Shown here piece by piece: positions 26,263 through 35,111 of a stretch of DNA of 64,000 nucleotides (its first letter is position 1; each line of letters opens with the position of its first letter). The notes under the pieces are model-generated. The model made no database searches and was not told the origin of the DNA. It saw only the letters and a list, made by a program, of their open reading frames with translations. The DNA is from DYJB01 sp963777165. Lineage in GTDB: Bacteria; Chloroflexota; Anaerolineae; Anaerolineales; E44-bin32. Both the position numbers and the translations under genes were made by a program. The DNA lies in the NCBI GenBank assembly GCA_963777165.1, contig CAVZPO010000021.1, forward strand, positions 124,001 to 188,000, read 5' to 3'.

Positions 26263-27015
26263 TCAACGGGCCGGCCGCGGCGACGGAGGAGTCTTCCGCT
26301 GCTTGCGAGCCGGCGATCGTTTACCCGCGGCCTTTGGCCCCGCAGCGGACGAGCCCGCTCGCGCCACGCGGTCGGCGCCCTTCCCCTTCGTAAGTTGGAA
26401 CTCACGAATCACCTTGCGCAGGCGCGCCGCTTGCGAAGGCGAGAGATCCGGCCGCCTTCGTTCCAGGACAGCCAGGAACCGGCCCTGGGAGGCAACGTCA
26501 ATGGCCGGGAAGCAGCTGAGCGCGTGCGTGGGCACGTCACGCGGCAGGCAGGTCTCCAGCCGGCGCAGCAGGTGCGGTAGGATCCTCGGACGATCGCTTC
26601 GGCTCGCTCCGGCGACCCCAGCCAGCGTTCGTACGCCCCAGACGACGGTAATGACGGTTCCCCGATCGAGGGCGGCAAGGATTTCGTCGAGACGGGACCC
26701 GATGACTCTGGCCCTCAGCGGGGCGATGGTCCCGAGCGCGATCATGCTCCCCCACACCATCCGGTTGTTCTTACTCCTCAGCAGGCCCAGAAACTCGCCG
26801 GCGTAGTCGGCGATCAATGCGGGGTCGAGATAGCCGATCTCGTAGAGCACCTTCAGGCAGTCGCTCTGCACGCTGCGATTCGGGTTGGTCAGGTTGCGCG
26901 CGATTTCCCGGATCCCGGCCGTGTCCTTGCGGCGCGCCAGGGCGCGAGCCAGTTGCTGGTTCGGCACCTCATCCCGTCGCCCCTGGTAGTATGCGATTCT
27001 CGCCAGGACGGTCAT
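26263..27015 (-). CDS. HEAT-like repeat protein of unknown function
   Basis: About 250 residues from ATG 27015, chosen because GGAG lies 8 nt upstream and because the conserved family start RIAYYQGRRDEVPNQQLA follows directly. The body is a run of helical pairs (VQSDCLKVLYEIGYLDPALI, LLRSKNNRMVWGSMIALGTI) typical of HEAT/armadillo proteins, and a similar protein is widespread in Firmicutes and Chloroflexi. The last 50 residues are Lys/Arg/Ala/Pro-rich and probably disordered, and could bind nucleic acid. It has no enzymatic motif. The gap to guaB (about 250 nt) holds no supported gene. Confidence 0.75.
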   Translation of the reverse strand: MTVLARIAYYQGRRDEVPNQQLARALARRKDTAGIREIARNLTNPNRSVQSDCLKVLYEIGYLDPALIADYAGEFLGLLRSKNNRMVWGSMIALGTIAPLRARVIGSRLDEILAALDRGTVITVVWGVRTLAGVAGASRSDRPRILPHLLRRLETCLPRDVPTHALSCFPAIDVASQGRFLAVLERRRPDLSPSQAARLRKVIREFQLTKGKGADRVARAGSSAAGPKAAGKRSPARKQRKTPPSPRPAR

Positions 27016-27283
27016 GCGGGCAACTCCGTGAGTGCTCATCGAGGCGTCACGCTTCGGCGGCCGGTTCGGCCGGGCACCTTGCGCGCCAGATGGGTCGATC
27101 ACGATGGCCGGCAGCTCGACGGGCTCATCCGCCTGCGGCAGGCGCGCCATCCATTGTCGCGCCCTTCCTGCCCGTCGAGGTCTAGTTGCGGGGGTCGGGC
27201 GCGCGACCGTTCGGTTGGCACCGGAACCGCCCGCGGGGGGATTCCTTCGGCGATCGGGGGACGGTTGCGCGGCCCAAGCGGGC

Positions 27284-27289
27284 TACAAT
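27284..27289 (+). promoter_or_regulatory. -10 box (TACAAT) for a leaderless transcript
   Basis: TACAAT ends 7 nt before the ATG at 27297, so transcription should begin at or next to the start codon. No Shine-Dalgarno is present. A well-placed -35 box is not clear. Confidence 0.4.
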
Positions 27290-27296
27290 CCACCAC

Positions 27297-27911
27297 ATGT
27301 CCCGGCTCACGCGTCGTTTCTTCCAGCGCCCGACGCTGATCGTGGCCCGGGAACTCCTGGGGGCGCGGCTGGTGCGCGTTGAGCGGAGCGGCTCCCGCAC
27401 CAGCGGGTTGATCGTCGAGGTGGAGGCCTACCTTGGATCTGACGACCTGGGTTGCCATGCGCGTTCCGGGCGAACGGAGCGCAACGCCGCGATGTGGGGC
27501 CCGGCCGGTCGCGCCTACGTCTACTTCACCTACGGCATGCACTGGTGTCTGAATGTGGTCACCGAAGTGGACGGCTTCCCCGCTGCCGTGCTGCTGCGCG
27601 CCCTCGTCCCGGTTGAGGGGCGGGAGACCATGCGCCGTCGTCGCGGCCCTGCCGGAGACCGGGACATGACCGGCGGTCCTGCCCGGCTGTGCCAGGCCCT
27701 GGGGATCGATCGACGGTTCAACGGCCACGATCTGTGTGCGCCCGAGGCGAATCTGTTCCTGGAAGCGGGCGTCCTCATCCCAGAACTCGACGTGTCCAAG
27801 AGCCCGCGGGTGGGGTTAAACAAGGTACCAGAGCCGTGGCGCAGCCTCCCCTGGCGCTTCCTCGTCCGGCCATCCGCACAAGCCGCGCTTCGCCCGGCCG
27901 GAGGCGCGTGA
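27297..27911 (+). CDS. 3-methyladenine (alkyladenine) DNA glycosylase, AAG/MPG family
   Basis: 204 residues. It starts with the family hallmark FFQRPTLIVARELLGARLVR. The catalytic Glu, which activates water, lies in GLIVEVEAYLG, and the nucleotide-flipping region includes AYVYFTYGMHWCLNVV. The NKVPEPWRSLPWRF ending is also typical. It removes alkylated and deaminated purines (3-methyladenine, hypoxanthine) from DNA to begin base-excision repair. Length matches bacterial members (190-210). It is the first gene of a same-strand run; fabI follows 23 nt later with its own strong ribosome site. Confidence 0.93.
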   Translation: MSRLTRRFFQRPTLIVARELLGARLVRVERSGSRTSGLIVEVEAYLGSDDLGCHARSGRTERNAAMWGPAGRAYVYFTYGMHWCLNVVTEVDGFPAAVLLRALVPVEGRETMRRRRGPAGDRDMTGGPARLCQALGIDRRFNGHDLCAPEANLFLEAGVLIPELDVSKSPRVGLNKVPEPWRSLPWRFLVRPSAQAALRPAGGA

Positions 27912-27934
27912 ACTTGGGCCAAGGAGAAACCCTC

Positions 27935-28723
27935 ATGAACCTGTTGGACGGAAAGACGGCGCTGATCTTCGGCGTCGCCAACGATCACTCGATCGCCTGG
28001 GGGATCGCCAAGGAGCTCCACGCGCACGGGGCGCGCCTGGCCTTCTCGTACGCTGGCGAAGCGCTCGAGCGCCGCGTCCGCCCGCTGGCCGAGTCCGTGG
28101 GCGCGAGCTTTGTCGAGCCGTGTGACGTCGGCAAGGACGCCGACATCGAGGCGGTGTTCGCCAAGGCCGCCCCCGCGCTGGGGAAGATCGACATCCTGGT
28201 GCACGCCGTGGCGTACGCCGGGAGGGAAGAGCTCAGCCGCCCGTACTCAGAGACCAGCCGGGCCGGCTTCCAGACGGCGATGGACATCAGCGTGTACTCC
28301 TTCACAGCCCTGGCACGCGCCGCGCGCCCTCTCATGCCGGACGGCGGCTCGATGCTTACGCTGACGTACTACGGGAGCCAGAAAGTGATGCCCAACTACA
28401 ACGTGATGGGCGTGGCCAAGGCCGCGCTGGAATCTTCGGTGCGCTACCTGGCCGCCGAGCTTGGCCCCCAGGGCATTCGGGTCAACGCCATCTCGGCCGG
28501 CCCGGTGCGGACGTTGTCGGCCGCGGGCGTCAGCGGGTTCAAGGATCTGTACCGCGCCTTCACCGAGATCGCCCCGCTGCGGCGCCCGATCACCATCGAG
28601 GATGTAGGGGGAACGGCTGTCTGGCTGGCGTCGGACCTCTCGCGCACGGTCACCGGCGAAGTGGTGTACGTCGATTCCGGCTACAATATTCTCGGTCTGA
28701 CCGCCCCCACGGCCGCAGAGTAG
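27935..28723 (+). CDS. fabI: Enoyl-[acyl-carrier-protein] reductase (NADH), FabI type
   Basis: 262 residues from ATG 27935, preceded by AAGGAG at 9 nt. FabI-specific features are the divergent cofactor loop GVANDHSIAWGIAKEL, the DxG-type switch LVHAVAYAGREELSRPYS, and the catalytic Tyr/Lys pair in LTYYGSQKVMPNYNVMGVAK (Y-x6-K). The loop AISAGPVRTLSAAGVSGF covers the substrate and triclosan pocket. It carries out the last reduction of each fatty-acid elongation cycle in the cytoplasm. It probably shares a transcript with the upstream glycosylase, and the cyclase gene starts 18 nt downstream. Confidence 0.95.
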   Translation: MNLLDGKTALIFGVANDHSIAWGIAKELHAHGARLAFSYAGEALERRVRPLAESVGASFVEPCDVGKDADIEAVFAKAAPALGKIDILVHAVAYAGREELSRPYSETSRAGFQTAMDISVYSFTALARAARPLMPDGGSMLTLTYYGSQKVMPNYNVMGVAKAALESSVRYLAAELGPQGIRVNAISAGPVRTLSAAGVSGFKDLYRAFTEIAPLRRPITIEDVGGTAVWLASDLSRTVTGEVVYVDSGYNILGLTAPTAAE

Positions 28724-28741
28724 CGGCGAGGTTGAGGACGC

Positions 28742-29908
28742 ATGCGCCGACTGTTCCGCCAAGTGCTCGCTTCCCTGGCCCCCCGGGTGGATCCCGACGA
28801 GAAGCCCTACCGCGTCCAGCTGGGGCGGGCGGCCGTCCGGGTCTCCCTGGTGCTGCTCAGCTGCTGGCTGCTGATCGAAATCCTGATCGTGCAGCTGCTG
28901 CGGCCCGAGTCCGACCATGCCTGGCGCTACGACCTAGTGGCGATCCTCGTCCTGGCGGCGGTCCTGGCGGTGGCCGAAGGGTTCGTGCGCAAGGGGCGCA
29001 CGACGGTCGTCGGGTACCTGCTGGCGATCAGCTTCTTCCTGTACCCGCTGGTGAATGCGTTTATCGTCCCAGGGGACATCTACCTGGTCAACGTCGCCTT
29101 CCTGATCTCGATTGTCGCCGCCGGCGCTATGGTCGGCGGCGGCCCGGCCTACCTGTTTGCCGGACTGACGACGCTGGCCAACGTCGGGACCTGGCTCTAC
29201 GCCAGCGGCCATCCCGTGGCGCTGGTCCATCCCTTCGACCCGACGACCGGGGCGATCTTCCTGCTGAGCAACACCCTCGTGGCCGTGGCCCTGGCCGCGG
29301 TGCTGAACTTCTACTCCAGCTACATGCGGCGCAGCATCTCGGCTCTGAACGTGCAGGCCGAGCAGATGACCGAGCTGGCGCATACCGATCCGATGACCGG
29401 GCTGGCCAACCGGCGCTGGCTGATGGAACAGCTCGGGCGTGAGTTCTCGCGCGCCCGGCGCTACCGGCGGCCGCTCAGTCTGCTCTATCTCGACCTCGAC
29501 GGGTTCAAGGCGATCAACGACCGCTTCGGCCACCTGTTCGGCGACGAGGTGCTCACCGGGGCCGGGCGGGCGATGAAGTCCGTGCTGCGCTCGACCGACT
29601 TGCTGGCGCGCATCGGCGGAGACGAGTTCGTCGTCCTGCTTCCTGAGACCGGGATCGAGGGCGCCCACAACGTAACCGCCAAACTGCGCAAGTCGCTCAA
29701 CGCCTACGGCCAGCAGCTCGGCCCGGCGGTCCCGATGTTGTCGTTCTGCGCCGGCGTCAGCCAGCTCCATCCGGACAATTCCACGATCGACGACATCCTG
29801 TCCCGCGCCGACGAAGCACAGTATCTGGCCAAGGGCACGGGCCCCGGGCACACCCGCTCCGAACGCGAACTCGTCGTCTCTCCGCCGCCTTCACCTTCGC
29901 CGGGGTAG
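28742..29908 (+). CDS. Membrane diguanylate cyclase (GGDEF)
   Basis: 388 residues. Five or six membrane segments fill residues 30-205 (LVLLSCWLLIEILIVQLL onward). A short coiled linker (RSISALNVQAEQMTELAHTD) leads to the GGDEF domain with the active site GGDEF at 292-296. The inhibitory I-site R283-S-T-D is nine residues upstream, so product feedback by cyclic di-GMP is expected. It makes c-di-GMP from two GTP in response to an unknown membrane signal. It has no EAL domain. The terminal Ser/Pro tail is unstructured. Confidence 0.92.
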   Translation: MRRLFRQVLASLAPRVDPDEKPYRVQLGRAAVRVSLVLLSCWLLIEILIVQLLRPESDHAWRYDLVAILVLAAVLAVAEGFVRKGRTTVVGYLLAISFFLYPLVNAFIVPGDIYLVNVAFLISIVAAGAMVGGGPAYLFAGLTTLANVGTWLYASGHPVALVHPFDPTTGAIFLLSNTLVAVALAAVLNFYSSYMRRSISALNVQAEQMTELAHTDPMTGLANRRWLMEQLGREFSRARRYRRPLSLLYLDLDGFKAINDRFGHLFGDEVLTGAGRAMKSVLRSTDLLARIGGDEFVVLLPETGIEGAHNVTAKLRKSLNAYGQQLGPAVPMLSFCAGVSQLHPDNSTIDDILSRADEAQYLAKGTGPGHTRSERELVVSPPPSPSPG

Positions 29909-29933
29909 GGCAGCACGAAGCGGTCAGCTTTCA

Positions 29934-30140
29934 GCCGTCAGCGATCAACGATCAGCGGTCGGAGGCTGGGTAGGACCGGTATCTGTTCCCATCGCATGTG
30001 GCAGGTGGCGGGTGGCAATTAGCCTAAAGCTCGGCGCCAGCTGTGTTCCCTGGTCGCCAACGGCCAATTGCCAGTGGCTGATTGCTGGCTGCTAATCGCT
30101 GCTTGCTTGTTGCGGATCGCTGACTGCTGATCGCTATTCG
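29934..30140 (+). repeat. Dispersed AGC/TGCT-rich repeat, copy A
   Basis: The intergenic stretch holds many tandem variants of GCTGATTGCTG and CAGCGATCAACGATCAGC. A core GTCGCCAACGGCC (30053-30065) is followed by ATTGCCAGTGGCTGATTGC. The same core with the same flanking pattern occurs inverted at 60832-60990. It is not a CRISPR array because units are short, irregular and contiguous. Confidence 0.6.
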
Positions 30141-30163
30141 CTTCTTCCCAATCGAGGTGCCCC

Positions 30164-30589
30164 GTGGTCCACACCGGCCGAATACGCCTGAACACGCGTG
30201 GCAACGCCGATACTCACGACCTGACCGAACGGGTGGCGGAGGTCGTCGCCGAGTCGGGAGTCCATGCAGGCACGGCCACGGTCTTCACCCCTTCCTCGAC
30301 CAGCGCGCTGACGACCATCGAGTACGAGGACGGCGCGCTCGAAGACCTGCGCCGAGCGCTGAACGAGATCGCCTCGCCGGAACGTGAATACCGCCACAAC
30401 CTGCGTTGGGGTGACGGGAACGGACATGCGCACCTGCGGGCGGCGCTCCTCGGTCCTTCGCTCAGCATCCCGGTCGTCGACGGGCGCCTCACGCTGGGCA
30501 CCTGGCAGCAGGTGCTCTACCTCGATTTCGACGTCCGACCGCGGCAGCGAGAGATCCTGGTGCAGGTGGTGGGCGAGGCGCAGGGATGA
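30164..30589 (+). CDS. YjbQ/UPF0047 family protein (secondary thiamine-phosphate synthase type)
   Basis: 141 residues starting at GTG 30164. The family hallmarks are the core GTATVFTPSSTSALTTIEYE, the metal or active-site segment EYRHNLRWGDGNGHAHLRAA and the end LGTWQQVLYLDFDVRPRQRE. E. coli YjbQ has been reported to have weak thiamine-phosphate synthase activity, but the physiological role of the family is unknown. The stop codon overlaps the next ATG (ATGA), so it is translationally coupled to the deacetylase gene. Upstream lies the AGC-rich repeat rather than an obvious promoter. Confidence 0.85.
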   Translation: MVHTGRIRLNTRGNADTHDLTERVAEVVAESGVHAGTATVFTPSSTSALTTIEYEDGALEDLRRALNEIASPEREYRHNLRWGDGNGHAHLRAALLGPSLSIPVVDGRLTLGTWQQVLYLDFDVRPRQREILVQVVGEAQG

Positions 30590-31471
30590 GGGCCGCGCAA
30601 GGTTCGCCTGCCGATGGACGCCGCTTGCTTGCCGTCCTCGCCCATCCAGACGACGAGAGCTTCGGCCCTGGAGGCACGCTGGCCCTGTATGCCCGGCGCG
30701 GCGTCGACGTGCACCTCGTCTGCGCCACGCGGGGCGAGGTCGGGACGGTCTCCGAGGAACTGCTGGCCGGGCACGCCAGTGTCGGGGCGCTGCGGGAGAA
30801 CGAGCTGCGCTGCGCCGCCGGACATCTGGGGCTGACCGATGTTCACTTCCTCGGGTATCGCGAACTCGGGAATGCCGGGCTCGGAAGACAACCGACACCC
30901 GGAGGCTCTGGCGGCCGCGCCGCTCGACGAGGTGGCGGCGCAGGTGACGCAGTTGATGCGCCGCCTTCGTCCGCAGGTCGTGATCACCTTCGACCCGATC
31001 GGGGGCTATCGGCATCCCGATCACATCGCCATCCACCGCGCCACCCTGGCGGCCTTCGAAGCCAGCGGCGACCCCGCCCGCTTTCCGGACCGCGGGCCGG
31101 CTTATCAGCCGCTGAAGCTCTACTACCATACGTTCGGCCGGCGGTTCCTGCGTCTGGCGGTGCGGGTGATGCCTCTCCTCGGCCGTGATCCCCGCCGCTT
31201 CGGGCGCAACGGCGATATCGACCTCACCGAAATCGCCAACCAGGATTTCCCCCTTCACGCGTTCATCGATTTCCGCCAAGTCGCCGAGGCGAAAGCGCGG
31301 GCGGCGGCCTGCCATGCCAGCCAGGGTGGTCCGCCGACCTCGGGGCTGATGGGCTGGTTCTTCCGCCTGGCCGGAGGCAACGAGACCTTCACCCGCGCTC
31401 TTCCGCCTCCGACGCCCGGCCTCCGAGAGACCGATCTCTTCGCAGGGGTTCCGCCGGAGGGAGCTCCATGA
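30586..31471 (+). CDS. PIG-L/LmbE-family deacetylase, one frameshift as read
   Basis: About 295 residues once one extra base near 30871 is removed. The zinc and catalytic motif AHPDDES is at 19-25 and the third ligand region is in YRHPDHIAIH. After the shift the frame reads MPGSEDNRHPEALAAAPLDE, typical of PIG-L enzymes acting on N-acetylglucosaminyl compounds (mycothiol, bacillithiol, lipid or antibiotic sugars). The substrate is unknown here. It starts inside the stop of the YjbQ gene and ends in an ATGA overlap with the methyltransferase, so the three form one operon. Confidence 0.8.
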
Positions 31472-32099
31472 CCGGTCGGCCCGATCCCCACGCGCAGATC
31501 ATCGCCCGCTATCGCCGGGTCGCTCATCTTCCCGATGGATTGTTCTACTCACCTTCCCGATTCGCCGGCAGGCTGTACGGCGGCTGGCGCTGGCGCCGGG
31601 TGGATCCGTGCTCGAGGTGGGTTGCGGCTCGGGGGTCAACTTCCCCTTCCTGCTCGGGGCCGTCGGCCCCGCCGGGAAGATCGTGGGCGTCGATCTCAGC
31701 CCGGAGATGATCGCCGCCGCCCGGGCGCGGTTCCGACGCCGCGGCTGGTCCCAAATCCGTCTGATCGAGAGCGCGGCCAAGAGCCTGCGCCTCGACGAAC
31801 AGTTCGATGCGCTCCTTCTCTTCGCCATGCACGATGTGTTCACCTCCCCGGCCGGGCTCGATGGCAGCTTCGCCCGTGTGCATCCGGGAGGGCGCGTCGT
31901 CGCCGCCGGTCCGATGCTGGCCGCCGGGCGGCTCGGACGCATCCTGAACCCGGTCGTGGGTGCGGTCTTTCAGCGTTTTGCCGTCTCGAGCCTCGATCGA
32001 GACCGACCCTGGCGATTGCTGGCCGAACGAGTTCGGGACCTGCATGTCGAGCGACCCGGTCCGGGTGTGCTTTTCTTGGCTTGGGGCGATGTCGCCTGA
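31468..32099 (+). CDS. SAM-dependent methyltransferase, one frameshift as read
   Basis: About 210 residues. The N-terminal 31 residues (MTGRPDPHAQIIARYRRVAH) come from the ATG that overlaps the deacetylase stop. The frame breaks near 31565, consistent with one missing C in a short C run, and the other frame then gives RQAVRRLALAPGGSVLEVGC with SAM motif I (LEVGCGSG). Later motifs are GVDLSPEMI and FDALLLFAMHDVF. The target is unknown; class I folds of this size often methylate small molecules or lipids. Third gene of the coupled operon. Confidence 0.78.
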
Positions 32100-32154
32100 C
32101 GGCAAGGCGTTGCGCGGCTACCGGACAGGTGGTGGTCGACATGAAGAACGAAGA

Positions 32155-32184
32155 GCAGGCTCCGGCGCATGCGCCGGAGCCTGC
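32155..32184. terminator. Perfect 30-bp palindrome between convergent genes
   Basis: GCAGGCTCCGGCGCA followed by its exact complement, with a GCATGC centre. Its position between the converging methyltransferase and rubrerythrin genes suits a bidirectional transcription stop, but no U-tract follows on either strand. Confidence 0.5.
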
Positions 32185-32214
32185 GGCCTTACGGGTCAAA
32201 TCGCTGATTGGTCG

Positions 32215-32718
32215 CTAGAACTTGCGGAACTTGTCGTGCTTGGCGCCGCACACCGGGCATACGTCAGGCGGCTCCCCCTCCATCGTGAATCCGCAGGAGG
32301 TGCACACCCAGAGATCGACCGTTGCCAGGTCCTTGCCGTCAGACACCGCCTTGTGCGCCTGCGTGTACAGGGCGGCATGGACGACCTCGGCTTTCAGCGC
32401 CCAGTTCATCGAGCGCAGCGCCTTGCTTTCACCCTGGGCTTCCGCTTCCGCCGTGTAGGCCGGGTACATCTCCTCCACCTCGAACGTCTCGCCCTCGATG
32501 GCCATCGCCAGGTTGGCGAGGGTGTCCTCGATCCCGCCCAAAGCGCGCAGGTGGCTGCTGGCGTGAATCCGTTCGGAGAACGCCGCGGCATGGAACAGCC
32601 GTGCCACGTTCGGCCGGCCCTCTTTCTCCGCCCGCTCGGCGAAGTTGGTGTACTTCAAGTGCGCCTGGCTCTCGCCCCCAAAGGCGGCCTCCAGGTTGTC
32701 TTCCGTCATCTGCTTCAT
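32215..32718 (-). CDS. Rubrerythrin
   Basis: 167 residues from ATG 32718, preceded by GAGGAGG. The N-terminal four-helix ferritin-like domain has the di-iron ligands (ENLEAAFGGESQAHLKY, ...HAALYTQAHKAV). The C-terminal rubredoxin-like domain carries two CxxC knuckles (VCTSCGFT and VCPVCGAK). It reduces hydrogen peroxide in anaerobes and microaerobes with electrons from rubredoxin or NAD(P)H systems. Length is slightly short of classical rubrerythrin (about 190) because of a compact linker. It suggests an anaerobic or facultative life style. Confidence 0.93.
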   Translation of the reverse strand: MKQMTEDNLEAAFGGESQAHLKYTNFAERAEKEGRPNVARLFHAAAFSERIHASSHLRALGGIEDTLANLAMAIEGETFEVEEMYPAYTAEAEAQGESKALRSMNWALKAEVVHAALYTQAHKAVSDGKDLATVDLWVCTSCGFTMEGEPPDVCPVCGAKHDKFRKF

Positions 32719-32930
32719 CTCTGCCTCCTCATCGCCCCGCATCCCCTGATCGGGATTGCGAGCGGGCCCTCGGTGAGCACCACCAGGATTCTTTGGCTTG
32801 AGGATGGGCCTCCGGCCATCATGGGGCAAGTACAAATGGTCACACCCGACAGCGCAGAGACTCACCGGGTGGACAGACGTCTGCCCCCGGGCGGCGCGTG
32901 GTATGATTGCACGTCCTCGACCCGGACCCC

Positions 32931-35108
32931 ATGAACGCCGATCGCAACCTGTCCCTCACCCCGCCGAATGGTTTCAACCTGCCGCGCCGCCTGCGCCGGC
33001 TGGCCGACCTGGCCTATAACTTGTGGTGGACCTGGCATCCGGATTCGGCGCGCATCTTCCGCTATCTCGACGCCGAGGTCTGGGAGCGGACGGCACATAA
33101 CCCGGTTCACTTTTTGCGCCAGGTACCGCCCGAGACGCTCCGCCGCGCCACCAACGATCGCGGTTTCCTCGACTTCCATGATCGCGTCCTGCGCGCATTC
33201 GACGAGTACATGGCCAAAGGAGCGGAGGCCTGGTACCCGCGCGTTCATCCCGATCGGATGAACCAGCCGATTGCCTATTTCTCCACCGAGTTCGGACTGC
33301 ATGAGTCGCTCCCGATCTATGCCGGCGGCCTGGGCGTACTCTCCGGGGATCATCTCAAGGAAGCCAGCGACCTCGGCCTGCCGCTGGTCGCCGTCGGCTT
33401 CCTGTATACCCAGGGATACTTCCGCCAGCGGCTGAATGACGACGGCTGGCAGGAAGCGCGCTACACCCCGCTGGCCTTCGCCGACCTGCCGGTCTACCCG
33501 GTGTTCGACGCGCTCGGCGAGATGCTGATGATCACCGTCGAGCTCCCGGGGCGGCCGGTACACGCCCGGCTGTGGCGCATCCAGGTCGGCCGCGTGCCGT
33601 TGTTTCTGATCGACAGCGACGTCGAGGCCAATCAGCCTGCCGACCGCAGCCTGACCGCCCGCCTGTACACCAGCGACCTGGAGATGCGCATCTCGCAGGA
33701 GATCCTGCTGGGGATCGGCGGCGTGCGGGCCTTGCGCGCGCTGGGCTACAACCCGGCCGTCTGGCACATGAATGAAGGCCACTCGGCCTTCCTTGCGCTC
33801 GAGCGGGCGCGCGAGTTGGTGGCCGCCGGGCGGACGTTCGCGCAGGCGTCCGAACGCGTTCGCGCCTCCAGCCTATTCACCACCCACACCCCTGTCGCCG
33901 CCGGACACGACGAGTTCCCGCTGTGGCTGATGGAGAAATACTTCGGAAGCTTCTGGCCCCAGCTCGGACTTGACCGGGAGGTATTCCTCGATCTCGCCCG
34001 ACACAAGGAAGCCTGGGGCGAGACTTTCAGCATGGCCATCCTGGCCATGCGCTCCGCCGACCGCGCCAACGGCGTCTCCGAACTGCACGGCCAGGTCGCC
34101 CGCAAGATGTGGTCGTACCTGTGGCCGAGCCTGCCCGTCGAGCAGGTGCCGATCGGGCACATCACGAACGGGATTCATACCGGGACATGGCTGGCGCGTC
34201 GAATGTGGCTGCTCTTCGACCGCTACCTCGACCCCGGCTGGTACGACCGCCTGGACGACGCCGCGACCTGGGAGGCGATCGACCGCATCCCGGACGAGGA
34301 GCTGTGGGCGGTGCGGCGGCACTTGAAACGCAAGCTGGCGGCTTACATGCGCGAGCGAGCCCGAGTGCAGTGGCACGAAGCGCGGGTCCATCCGGTCCAG
34401 ATTATCGCCGCCGGTGTTCTGCTCGACCCGTACGCTCTGACGATCGGCTTTGCCCGCCGCTTCGCCACCTACAAACGCGCCAGCCTGATCTTGCACGATG
34501 TCGAGCGGCTGCTGGAGCTCGTCCATCGGCCGGGGATGCCGGTGCAGGTGATCTTCGCCGGCAAGGCGCATCCGGCCGATGAGCCCGGGAAGCTGCTGAT
34601 CCAGGAGGTCTACCGCCAGGTGAAGCGCGCCGAGACTGGCGGGCGGTTGGTCTTCCTGGAGGACTACGACATCAACCTGGCGCGCTATCTGGTGCAAGGC
34701 GTCGACCTGTGGCTGAACACGCCCCGGCGCCCTAACGAAGCCTCCGGCACCTCGGGCCAGAAGGCGGCGCTCAACGGCGCGTTGAACCTATCGGCCCTCG
34801 ACGGCTGGTGGCGGGAGGGCTTCAACGGACGCAACGGGTGGGCGATCGGGGACGAACGCGAGTACAGCGACCCGGCCGTGCAGGACGCCGCCGACGCGGA
34901 GAGCCTGTACCATCTGCTCGAGGATGAGATCATCCCGCTCTACTACCTGGAACGATCGGCCGATCGGCTGCCGGGCGAGTGGCTCGGCCGCGTGAAGGAG
35001 TCGATCCGCACACTGGCCCCGCGCTTCAGCATGCGGCGCATGGTGCGCGAGTATGTGGAGGAGATGTATCTTCCGGCACTGCCCGAGCCGGAGCCGGCTC
35101 AGGTCTGA
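32931..35108 (+). CDS. glgP: Alpha-glucan phosphorylase (GT35, short MalP type)
   Basis: 725 residues from ATG 32931, with a possible -10 TATGAT at 32902. It begins with the DUF3417-type N-terminal domain of the alpha-glucan phosphorylase subfamily (LAYNLWWTWHPDSARIFRYL). The GT-B core has FSTEFGLHESLPIYAGGLG and the PLP-binding site EASGTSGQKAALNG, where K611 forms the Schiff base. Release of glucose-1-phosphate from glycogen or maltodextrin is expected. The subfamily is found in thermophilic and anaerobic bacteria and archaea. The next gene begins 3 nt after the stop, so the three genes to 36245 probably share a transcript. Confidence 0.92.
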   Translation: MNADRNLSLTPPNGFNLPRRLRRLADLAYNLWWTWHPDSARIFRYLDAEVWERTAHNPVHFLRQVPPETLRRATNDRGFLDFHDRVLRAFDEYMAKGAEAWYPRVHPDRMNQPIAYFSTEFGLHESLPIYAGGLGVLSGDHLKEASDLGLPLVAVGFLYTQGYFRQRLNDDGWQEARYTPLAFADLPVYPVFDALGEMLMITVELPGRPVHARLWRIQVGRVPLFLIDSDVEANQPADRSLTARLYTSDLEMRISQEILLGIGGVRALRALGYNPAVWHMNEGHSAFLALERARELVAAGRTFAQASERVRASSLFTTHTPVAAGHDEFPLWLMEKYFGSFWPQLGLDREVFLDLARHKEAWGETFSMAILAMRSADRANGVSELHGQVARKMWSYLWPSLPVEQVPIGHITNGIHTGTWLARRMWLLFDRYLDPGWYDRLDDAATWEAIDRIPDEELWAVRRHLKRKLAAYMRERARVQWHEARVHPVQIIAAGVLLDPYALTIGFARRFATYKRASLILHDVERLLELVHRPGMPVQVIFAGKAHPADEPGKLLIQEVYRQVKRAETGGRLVFLEDYDINLARYLVQGVDLWLNTPRRPNEASGTSGQKAALNGALNLSALDGWWREGFNGRNGWAIGDEREYSDPAVQDAADAESLYHLLEDEIIPLYYLERSADRLPGEWLGRVKESIRTLAPRFSMRRMVREYVEEMYLPALPEPEPAQV

Positions 35109-35111
35109 ACG

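Noticed and set aside
24530..26806. A 758-codon plus-strand frame across guaB and the HEAT-like gene
   Set aside because: It covers two real minus-strand genes and their gap, and shows no protein-family features.
29934..30140. Possible CRISPR array
   Set aside because: Units are short, irregular and contiguous with no spacers of constant length, and no cas genes are present.
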